Assembly: GCA_036675345.1 (NCBI GenBank)
Contig: JAKFFE010000017.1
Location: 372,001 to 436,000, forward strand
Length of the DNA: 64,000 nucleotides
From: JALYOC01 sp036675345
GTDB lineage: Bacteria; Myxococcota; Myxococcia; Myxococcales; Myxococcaceae
Direction: 5' to 3'
The notes below the pieces were generated by a model. That model saw only the letters and a list, made by a program, of their open reading frames with translations. It was not told where the DNA came from and did not search any database. This document shows, in pieces, positions 57,735-64,000 of this stretch. Position numbers and translations under genes: made by a program. Positions within the stretch are counted from its first letter, which is position 1; each line of letters starts with the position of its first letter.

Positions 57735-59321
57735 ATGGCGACCCAGCATCCACCTTGCCCGCTCTGCGGAAGTACCCAGGGTCCTGATCACCCCTGCCCC
57801 GGCCTCTACATCGGCAAGACGATGGACGGCCGCTACCAGATCGAATCGGTGCTGGGGATGGGCGGGATGGGGATGGTGTTCCGCGCCACCCAGATGTCGA
57901 TGCGCCGGGCGGTGGCGCTCAAGACGCTGCACCCCAGCCTGGCGGCCGCGCCCCAGTTCTTCGAACGCTTCCGCCGGGAGGCGGAGACCGCCAGCCGGCT
58001 GGTCCACCCGAACATCATCACCATCTTCGACTTCGGCCGGGCCGAAGACGGCACCTGCTTCTTCGTGATGGAGCTGGTGGAGGGCGAGAGCCTCAAGCAG
58101 ATCGTCAAGCGCGAGGGGCCGATGTCCCTGCGCCGGGCGAGGGAGATCATCGAGCAGACCGCCAACGGGCTGCAGCTGGCCCACCATCAGCAGGTGGTGC
58201 ACCGGGATCTCAAGCCGCACAACCTGCTGGTCTCCACCGTCAACCGGCAGGACCTGGTGAAGATCCTGGACTTCGGGCTGGTGAAGGCCCTGGAGCAGGA
58301 GGAGGACGAGCAGCTGACCTCCACCGGCCAGGTGCTGGGCACCCCCCAGTACATGCCGCCCGAGCAGGCCGGCGGCGAGGCGGTGGACGCGCGCAGCGAT
58401 CTCTATTCGCTGACCGGGGTCCTCTACTACTGCCTCACTGGCTCCTCCCCGTTCGGGGCGAACACGGTGCGCAAGGCGCTGCAGGCGGCGCTGACCCAGT
58501 CGCTGCCGCCGGTGGCCACCCGCCGTCAGGGGGCTCCGGTGGGCAAGGGGATCGAAGAGTTCCTCCGCAAGGGTCTGGCCGCGGAGAAGGTGGACCGCCA
58601 CCAGTCCACCGAGGAGTTCATCGACGAGCTGCACGCGGCGACCGCCTCCCTCTCCGACGCAGAGCTGGACGCGCTGCCCTTCAACGACGGCGGCGTCGGC
58701 CGGGAGTCGAACAGCGGCTCTGACTCCCGTCGCAGCGGCAAGACGCCCTCCTCCAAGCAGCCCTCCAACATCATCGTGGAGGCGGATCCCAACGCCACCC
58801 TCTCCTCGGGGAACCGGCGCAACCGGCCCACCTCTCCGGACCATCCGGCGCGTGGGCGGTCCCAGCCGCCGGTGGCCGCGCCCGCCCACCAGAAGGCGTC
58901 GCTGGCGATCCCCCTGGTGGTGGGCGTGGCGGTGATCCTGATCGGCGGCGCGGTGGGCTTCGCGGTCACCCGGCAGGACAGCCCGTCCCCGGTGGCCGAG
59001 CCCGCGCCCCAGGTGATCTCCCTGGATCCGCCCCGGCCGGCCCCCACCAGCCTGTCGGTGAAGCTGACCTCCTCCCCCGAGGGCGCCGAGGTCTTCGAGG
59101 GTGAGGTCTACCGCGGCAAGACCCCACTGGAGCTGTCGCTGGGACGCAGCGGCATCCACCCCTTCACCTTCAAGCTGGAGGGACACACCGCCACCACCCG
59201 CACCGTGGATCTTAACTCGGTGGTGGGGGACGCCTTCCTGGTGGACGTGGCGCTGCAGAAGACGGCGCCCACCGGCGGGGGCCGCAAGAAGAAGACCGAG
59301 GACATCCCGATCTTCGAGTAG
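57735..59321 (+). CDS. Ser/Thr protein kinase with zinc-like N-terminus and PEGA domain
   Basis: 528 residues. CPLC and DHPCPG near the start suggest a small zinc ribbon. Kinase domain about 34-300: glycine loop LGMGGMGMVF, Lys63 in VALKTL, HRDLKPHN and DFGLV, then an Asp/Ser-rich linker, a membrane segment near residue 390 (IPLVVGVAVILIGGAVGFAV), and a PEGA-type domain (about 435-510, SSPEGAEVFEGEVYRGKTPL). It would sense envelope signals and phosphorylate cytosolic targets. The PP2C gene at 38.4 kb is not linked. Confidence 0.9.
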   Translation: MATQHPPCPLCGSTQGPDHPCPGLYIGKTMDGRYQIESVLGMGGMGMVFRATQMSMRRAVALKTLHPSLAAAPQFFERFRREAETASRLVHPNIITIFDFGRAEDGTCFFVMELVEGESLKQIVKREGPMSLRRAREIIEQTANGLQLAHHQQVVHRDLKPHNLLVSTVNRQDLVKILDFGLVKALEQEEDEQLTSTGQVLGTPQYMPPEQAGGEAVDARSDLYSLTGVLYYCLTGSSPFGANTVRKALQAALTQSLPPVATRRQGAPVGKGIEEFLRKGLAAEKVDRHQSTEEFIDELHAATASLSDAELDALPFNDGGVGRESNSGSDSRRSGKTPSSKQPSNIIVEADPNATLSSGNRRNRPTSPDHPARGRSQPPVAAPAHQKASLAIPLVVGVAVILIGGAVGFAVTRQDSPSPVAEPAPQVISLDPPRPAPTSLSVKLTSSPEGAEVFEGEVYRGKTPLELSLGRSGIHPFTFKLEGHTATTRTVDLNSVVGDAFLVDVALQKTAPTGGGRKKKTEDIPIFE

Positions 59322-59355
59322 CCGGGGGCGCCTCCCTGGGCAGCCTCAGGGGGGA

Positions 59356-59371
59356 TGGCACGTCCGGTGCC
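59356..59371 (+). promoter_or_regulatory. weak sigma-54-like site
   Basis: TGGCACGTCCGGTGCC has a perfect -24 box and a GC at the -12 position, but the T before TGC is G and the last base is C. It lies 128 bp before the metallopeptidase gene. Confidence 0.3.
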
Positions 59372-59483
59372 CCGCCGGGCAGGCGACCGTTTGCGCCCCA
59401 ATATCCATTTGAATCCAGGCACTTGGAGGTCGGGACGGCCTCCATTGCGGGCATGAATTTACTCGCCGGGATCCTTAACTACA

Positions 59484-60572
59484 GTGCCAGTGCCCGTGGA
59501 TACCGGACCGCAGACTGGGGTTCCCACCCCGATCCTGTTTCGAGAGAAGCCTCCCGAGGCTCGCGAAGCGCGTCAGCCGATGTTGCCGGACCGGGAGACC
59601 CTGCTGCGGGCGAAGATCAAGGACCTGCAGCTGCACCTGGCCCACACCCCGCTGCAGAAGCACATCAACACCCTCTACGCGGAGCTGGAGTCCAAAGGGA
59701 TCGCCTTTCGACCCCAGTGCTACCTGTCGGATCAGTGGGGCTGCCCCTCCGGGGTGCCGGTGATCGGGATCCCCTTCTATCTGGCGGATCCCAAGCTGCA
59801 CTCGCTGGAGGAGGAGTTCTACGGCGGCGTGGAGTCGGAGCAGGAGATCATGATGTACCTGCGCCACGAGGCCGGACACGCGCTGAACTACGCGTACCAG
59901 CTGTACGACACCGAGGAGTGGAAGAAGCTGTTCGGTGACTACGGCAAGCCGTACCACGACGACTACAAGGCCAAGCCCTTCTCCCGGAAGTACGTGATCC
60001 ACATCTCCGGGTGGTACGCGCAGAAGCACCCGGACGAGGACTTCGCCGAGACCTTCGCCGTCTGGCTGACCCCCGGCTCGGACTGGCAGCGCCGCTACCA
60101 GGGCTGGGGCGCGCTCAAGAAGCTGGTGTACGTGGACGAGACCCTCCAGCGGGTCGGCCAGCTGCCGGCGCCGGTCACCCTGGATGCCCGCGACGCGGAC
60201 GTGAGCGAGATGGAGGAGACGGTCCTCGATCACTACAAGCAGCGGAAGCTGGAGGAGAAGATTGATCTCCAGCTCACCGAGCAGTTCGACGCCTATCTGC
60301 TGCACCTCTTCGAGCGCGCCGGTTCGGCGCCGATCGACGCCGAGACCCTGCTGCGCGCCGAGACCCAGTCGCTGCTGCAGGCGGTCACCCGCTACTCCGG
60401 GGTCGGCCGCCCGGTGGTCAAGGCGCTCTTGGACCACATGATCGAGCGGGTGGTGGCGCTGCACCTGACCATCCACATCCAGAAGACGCGCGAGTACCTG
60501 ACCCAGCTGACCGCGCTGTTGACCACGCTGGCGATGAACTTCCTCTACACCGACCGCTTCTTCGAGGACTGA
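59484..60572 (+). CDS. putative zinc metallopeptidase (Peptidase_Mx-like)
   Basis: 362 residues from GTG 59484; GTG 59490 and ATG 59580 are alternatives and the site lacks a clear Shine-Dalgarno sequence. The zincin motif H128-E-A-G-H132 is followed by the family's DEDFAETFAVWLTPG, which supplies a further acidic ligand. No signal peptide is seen, so it may be cytosolic. The C-terminal half is helical. An ATP-grasp ligase follows 52 bp downstream. Confidence 0.82.
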   Translation: MPVPVDTGPQTGVPTPILFREKPPEAREARQPMLPDRETLLRAKIKDLQLHLAHTPLQKHINTLYAELESKGIAFRPQCYLSDQWGCPSGVPVIGIPFYLADPKLHSLEEEFYGGVESEQEIMMYLRHEAGHALNYAYQLYDTEEWKKLFGDYGKPYHDDYKAKPFSRKYVIHISGWYAQKHPDEDFAETFAVWLTPGSDWQRRYQGWGALKKLVYVDETLQRVGQLPAPVTLDARDADVSEMEETVLDHYKQRKLEEKIDLQLTEQFDAYLLHLFERAGSAPIDAETLLRAETQSLLQAVTRYSGVGRPVVKALLDHMIERVVALHLTIHIQKTREYLTQLTALLTTLAMNFLYTDRFFED

Positions 60573-60624
60573 TCGGCTCGGCGCGGGGTGACGCCTCGCG
60601 AGGTGGGCCCTAGATTGGGGCGCA

Positions 60625-61905
60625 ATGAGCGCCTCCCCCGCCGCCTACCGGATCGCCGTGCTGCACTACCTGCCCGCCGGCGAGACGGAAGACGCGGTGG
60701 TCGGTCAGCTGAGCAACTCGTTGCGCGAGCTGGGCCACGAGCCGGTGACGGTGCCGGTGGATGAGAGCGTCCGGGACGTGCTCAGCCGGATCGAGAAGGC
60801 GAAGTGCGATCTGGTGTTCAACGTCTGCGAGACCTTCGCCGAGGACTACCGGCTGGAGGTGAACATCGCCGCGCTGCTGGAGCTGGCGCGCCACCGCTTC
60901 ACCGGCTCGGGCACCACCGGGCTGTTGCTGGCGCAGGACAAGATCCTCACCAAGCAGCTTCTGGACTACCACCAGATCCAGACCCCGCGCTTCGCGACCT
61001 TTGATGGGATCACCTTCGAGACCCGCGGGAACCTCAGCTTTCCGCTGATCGTGAAGCCGGCGAAGTCGGATGCCTCGATCGGGCTGACCCTGGTGCGGGA
61101 CTGGGAGGGGCTGACCAAGCGGGTGCGCGACATCCGCAAGGAGCTGGACGACGACGCCCTGGCCGAGGAGTACATTGAGGGGCGCGAGATGTACGTGGGG
61201 GTGATCGGCGAGACCGCCCGCCCGGAGATCCTTCCGATCGTGGAGCTGGACTTCGGCGCTGCCTGGGACGCCCACAAGCCGCAGATCGCCACCCGGGAGG
61301 TGAAGTTCGGCCCGGAGACCAAGGACTCGCCCCGGCTGGTGATCGCCAAGGACATCAGCGAAGAGCTGCGCTCGCGCATGGAGCGCGCCGCCCTGCTCAC
61401 CTACCGCGCCTTGAAGCTGCGGGATTACGCGCGCATCGACTTCCGGGTGTCCGCCGCCAATGAGCCGTACATCCTGGAGGTCAATCCCAACCCGTATCTG
61501 GAGGCGACCTCCGAGATGGCCCTGGGTGCCCAGGAGCGGGGGGTCAGCTACACCCAGCTGATCGGCCGGATCGTCGACAGCGCGGCGGCCCGCTACAAGA
61601 TGAACAAGCGAGCGCCCGCCGAGGGGAAGGCCCCCCCTGAGCCCGAGCAGAAGCCGGCAGAGGCAGCGGCCAAGCCCAGGCCGACGGACGCGAAGGTCCC
61701 GGAGACCCCGGTTGCGTCTCCCGAGAAGACGGCTGCCAAGGTCACGGAGACCAAGGCTTCATCTCCGGAGAAGCCGGCCGCCAAGGCCCCGGAGACCAAG
61801 GCTTCATCTCCGGAGAAGCCGGCCGCCAAGGTCCCGGAGACCAAGGCTTCACCTCCGGAGAAGCCGGCCGCGGACTCTCCAGGCGACCAGTCAGCCCCCA
61901 GCTGA
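60625..61905 (+). CDS. D-Ala-D-Ala-ligase-like ATP-grasp enzyme with repeat tail
   Basis: 426 residues. Residues about 8-320 match the ATP-grasp fold of D-alanine ligases (LVFNVCETFAEDYRLEVNIA, FPLIVKPAKSDASIGLTLV, DFRVSAANEPYILEVNPNP, which supply ATP and Mg ligands). The peptide ligated is unknown. From about residue 330 the tail is built of 15-residue units (ETKASSPEKPAAKAP), encoded by 45-nt near-repeats at 61702-61881. It follows the metallopeptidase, so the pair may build and cleave a peptide bond. Confidence 0.85.
   Translation: MSASPAAYRIAVLHYLPAGETEDAVVGQLSNSLRELGHEPVTVPVDESVRDVLSRIEKAKCDLVFNVCETFAEDYRLEVNIAALLELARHRFTGSGTTGLLLAQDKILTKQLLDYHQIQTPRFATFDGITFETRGNLSFPLIVKPAKSDASIGLTLVRDWEGLTKRVRDIRKELDDDALAEEYIEGREMYVGVIGETARPEILPIVELDFGAAWDAHKPQIATREVKFGPETKDSPRLVIAKDISEELRSRMERAALLTYRALKLRDYARIDFRVSAANEPYILEVNPNPYLEATSEMALGAQERGVSYTQLIGRIVDSAAARYKMNKRAPAEGKAPPEPEQKPAEAAAKPRPTDAKVPETPVASPEKTAAKVTETKASSPEKPAAKAPETKASSPEKPAAKVPETKASPPEKPAADSPGDQSAPS
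61702..61881 (+). repeat. 45-nt coding tandem repeats in the ATP-grasp tail
   Basis: Four units of 45 nt (61702-61746, 61747-61791, 61792-61836, 61837-61881, the first and last diverged). They encode a Lys/Pro/Glu/Ala-rich disordered tail. The middle copies are almost identical, so copy number may vary between strains. Confidence 0.75.
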
Positions 61906-61983
61906 CACCCCTGCCCGGTATCGGGCACCTGCTGTCACACCCTGGGGTCAGTGGCCTCTAACTGGCCGTCCTGGAGGTGGCGG

Positions 61984-63102
61984 ATGCGGTGGCTGACTGC
62001 GAGGTGGAGGAAGACCCGGATCGGGGCGCTGCTGGCCCTGGTCGGAGTGTCCGCCGCCGCGGTCCCGCCCTCGGAGGATGCGACCCTGCAGTTCGAGGCC
62101 CGGCCCTATCTGGAGTCGTGCCAGGGCAAGCCGGTCCAGTGCGCGGCGATGGGCTATCAGCTGGAGACCGGTCGGGGAGTGGCCAAGAGCGAACGGCTGG
62201 CCTCGGTGCTGTACCAGCGGGCCTGCGACGAGGGTCATCCGCAGGCTTGCTACAACCTGGCGCTGCTGTTCGCGCAGGGCCGCGGGGTGGAGGTGGACCG
62301 CGCGCGCGCCAACCAGCTGTATGACCGGGCCTGCTCGGGCGGCAGCGCGCCGGCGTGTACCAACCTGGGCGTGGTCTATCTGCAGGGTCAGGGCCTGGCC
62401 CGGAACGAGGCGCTGGCCTTCCGTCACTTCGTGCGGGCCTGCGACGGCTTTGATGCCCAGGGGTGTAACGACCTGGCCTGGACCTACGAGCACGGGATCG
62501 GGACCGCGAAGGACGAGAAGCTGGCGGCCGAGCTGTACCGCCGGGCCTGCGATCACGGGGTCTCCATGGGCTGCTCCAACTTCGCGGTGCTGCTGGTGCA
62601 GGGCCGCGGGGTTGACAAGGACGAGTCCGCCGCCGCGCTGCTGTTCGGCCAGGCCTGCGAGGACGGCGAGGCCCGGGCCTGCACCACCCTGGGAGCGATG
62701 ATCCGCGAGGGCCGGGCCGTCCCGCCTCAGTTGGGCGAGGCGGCCCCGCTGTTCCGCCGGGCCTGCCAGCAGGGGGATCCGAACGGCTGCGTGAACCTGG
62801 GCTGGGCGGCGGAGAACGGCGATGGGCTGGAGCGGGATCCCCGCCTGGCCGCCTCGCTGTACGAGCGCGGCTGCACCGGAGGGAACTCCCTGGGCTGCGC
62901 CAACGCCGGATCGCTCTATGCGGTGGGTCACGGGGTGCAGAGGGACTCGCAGCGGGCGCAGGGACTGTTCAGCCGCGCCTGTGCCCTGGGGGACGAGACG
63001 ATGTGCGACCGCGTCCCCGGGAAGCCCGCGCCCGGAACCCACCGGGGCCAGGGCGAACAGCACAGCCGGCCAGGAGGCCACGAGCGGCCTACCGGCCCGT
63101 GA
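61984..63102 (+). CDS. Sel1-repeat (TPR-like) protein
   Basis: 372 residues from ATG 61984, six bases after GGAGG. A short signal-like segment (ARWRKTRIGALLALVGVSAA) is followed by about eight or nine repeats of roughly 36 residues such as ASVLYQRACDEGHPQACYNL with paired Cys, as in Helicobacter Hcp proteins. Extracytoplasmic location is inferred from Cys and the N-terminus. The protein binds partners rather than catalysing. A hairpin separates it from the convergent sirtuin gene. Confidence 0.85.
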   Translation: MRWLTARWRKTRIGALLALVGVSAAAVPPSEDATLQFEARPYLESCQGKPVQCAAMGYQLETGRGVAKSERLASVLYQRACDEGHPQACYNLALLFAQGRGVEVDRARANQLYDRACSGGSAPACTNLGVVYLQGQGLARNEALAFRHFVRACDGFDAQGCNDLAWTYEHGIGTAKDEKLAAELYRRACDHGVSMGCSNFAVLLVQGRGVDKDESAAALLFGQACEDGEARACTTLGAMIREGRAVPPQLGEAAPLFRRACQQGDPNGCVNLGWAAENGDGLERDPRLAASLYERGCTGGNSLGCANAGSLYAVGHGVQRDSQRAQGLFSRACALGDETMCDRVPGKPAPGTHRGQGEQHSRPGGHERPTGP

Positions 63103-63130
63103 GTTCAAGCCTTCGTCTACGAGCTCAAAC

Positions 63131-63151
63131 CCGGTTCGCAGCGGGAACCGG
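63131..63151. terminator. hairpin between Sel1 and sirtuin genes
   Basis: CCGGTTC (63131-63137) and GAACCGG (63145-63151) form a perfect 7-bp stem with a 7-base loop between the convergent stops at 63102 and 63182. No T-run follows on either strand. Confidence 0.35.
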
Positions 63152-63181
63152 AATCGGGCCGGGGTCACTGGCCCTATGCGT

Positions 63182-63907
63182 TCAGCCCGCCAACAGCGCG
63201 GGAAGCAGCTCTCCGGCCTTGCCCTGAACGAAGTGATCGAACCGGCCCACGTTCTCCGCCGGATCCGCGTTGACCAGCCAGGTCTCGGCGCGGGCCTGGC
63301 GCGCGAGGTCCACCAGCCCTGCGGCCGGGAACACCGCGCCGGAGGTCCCCACTGCCAGGAACACCACCCTCCCCGTCCGGGCCTGGATCAGGAACCGGTG
63401 GATCCGCTCCAGGTCCCCCTCGTCCAGCGACTCGCCGAACCAGACGATGTGCGGTCGCAGCAGGCCCTCTCCGCAGACCTCGCAGCGCGGCGGCAGGTCG
63501 TAGGCCTTCTCGTCGTGGAACGGGGGACGGGCACAACGCGAGCAGCGCGAGGTGAACAGCTGCCCGTGCATCTCCATCAGCCGCTGCGAGCCGGCCTTGC
63601 GGTGCAGCCCGTCCACGTTCTGCGTGGCGAGCAGGAAGCGATCGCCCAGCCGCTGTTCCAGATCCACCAGCGCCCGGTGCCCGGGGTTGGGCTGGACGGT
63701 GCGGGCCGCCACGCGCCTTTGCGAATAGAAGCGCCACACCAAGGTTGGATCGGCGCGGAAGCCCTCGGGCGAGGCCACCTCCTCCACCGGGTGGTTCTCC
63801 CACAGGCCATCGATGCCCCGGAAGGTGGGGATGCCGCTCTCGGCGGAGATGCCCGCCCCGGTGAGGACCAGGACGGAGGTGGTGGCGTCGAGCAGGAGCG
63901 GGGTCAC
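63182..63907 (-). CDS. Sir2-family NAD-dependent protein deacylase
   Basis: 241 residues from GTG 63907; the extension to 63991 adds low-complexity residues and is rejected. GAGISAESGIPTFRG binds NAD, HGQLFTSRCSRCARPP and CEVCGEG hold four zinc-ligand Cys, TQNVDGLHR and MHGQLF follow, with the catalytic His in EMHG. Y-S-Q-R (WRFYSQRR) matches the Tyr/Arg pair that accepts succinyl or malonyl groups in CobB/SIRT5-type sirtuins. Deacylation of metabolic enzymes is inferred. Confidence 0.9.
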   Translation of the reverse strand: MTPLLLDATTSVLVLTGAGISAESGIPTFRGIDGLWENHPVEEVASPEGFRADPTLVWRFYSQRRVAARTVQPNPGHRALVDLEQRLGDRFLLATQNVDGLHRKAGSQRLMEMHGQLFTSRCSRCARPPFHDEKAYDLPPRCEVCGEGLLRPHIVWFGESLDEGDLERIHRFLIQARTGRVVFLAVGTSGAVFPAAGLVDLARQARAETWLVNADPAENVGRFDHFVQGKAGELLPALLAG

Positions 63908-63967
63908 GCCGCGACGGTAACAAGACCGCCTGCCGGGTGGGAAAGCAGGGCTCGACTGTCGCGCGAA

Positions 63968-63984
63968 TCCGCCCGCCGGGCGGA
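63968..63984. other. GC-rich hairpin near the right edge
   Basis: TCCGCCC-GCC-GGGCGGA is a perfect 7-bp stem with a 3-base loop, about 60 bp upstream of the sirtuin start. No T-run lies downstream on either strand. Function unknown. Confidence 0.3.
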
Positions 63985-64000
63985 AAAGCACGGGTGCGCA

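Noticed and set aside
63908..63991. N-terminal extension of the sirtuin
   Set aside because: The added residues are low-complexity and the NAD-binding core starts just after GTG 63907.

Overview
The window is a visibly GC-rich chromosomal segment, about 57 genes packed with short gaps and many 4-bp start/stop overlaps. Several families point to Myxococcota (myxobacteria or close relatives): a DUF2378/TIGR02265 protein, a myxobacterial-type outer-membrane beta-barrel protein, lipoproteins with Asp-Gly-Gly tails or Cys-rich repeats, a Ser/Thr kinase with a PEGA tail, HEAT-repeat regulators and sigma-54-like promoters. No tRNA, rRNA, transposase, phage gene or CRISPR array was seen. This reads as core chromosome with lineage-specific genes.

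Layout. 1-7.6 kb: beta-barrel protein, soluble transhydrogenase SthA, a TetR-like regulator with palindromes upstream, an isolated rplC, a coiled-coil protein, a small helical protein, HupE-like membrane protein, and a zinc-motif protein coupled to a tiny membrane peptide. 7.9-14.5 kb: lytic transglycosylase behind a sigma-54-like site, a STAS protein with a strong terminator, the MoxR/DUF58/transglutaminase operon, and an RpoH-type sigma factor. 14.7-24.6 kb: nucleotide-translocase/HEAT fusion, wax-ester-synthase/serine-hydrolase pair, PilZ protein, SDR, B12-type radical SAM protein and a GAF histidine kinase.

24.6-31.3 kb: DUF2378 protein, then the most unusual locus: lipoprotein, ECF sigma, zinc-finger anti-sigma, caspase-like protease with a barrel-like C-terminus, and a second lipoprotein of the same kind. 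It is followed by a Rossmann protein, a cNMP-binding protein, a CBS-like protein and a 61-bp near-perfect palindrome. 31.4-43 kb: OPT transporter, HEAT and degenerate HD-GYP proteins sharing an N-terminal module, GNAT/NTF2 fusion, YjbR-like protein, PP2C phosphatase, RluA synthase, a small conserved protein, a J-like/RodZ-like fusion and a MinD-like ATPase. 43-64 kb: Cys-rich lipoprotein, HNH nuclease, selA, Slt70-like transglycosylase, histidine kinase, lone SdhC-like cytochrome, thioesterase, Uma2 nuclease, RsmJ-like methyltransferase, two poorly known proteins, ABC-F ATPase, PEGA Ser/Thr kinase, a metallopeptidase/ATP-grasp pair, Sel1-repeat protein and a sirtuin.

How they fit together. 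Envelope upkeep and sensing dominate: two transglycosylases, barrels, lipoproteins, kinases, anti-sigma and STAS proteins, cNMP and PilZ readers. The sigma/anti-sigma/caspase locus at 25.3-29.6 kb and the metallopeptidase/ATP-grasp pair at 59.5-61.9 kb are the best candidates for undescribed systems. All family calls were made by reading the sequence, without database searches.
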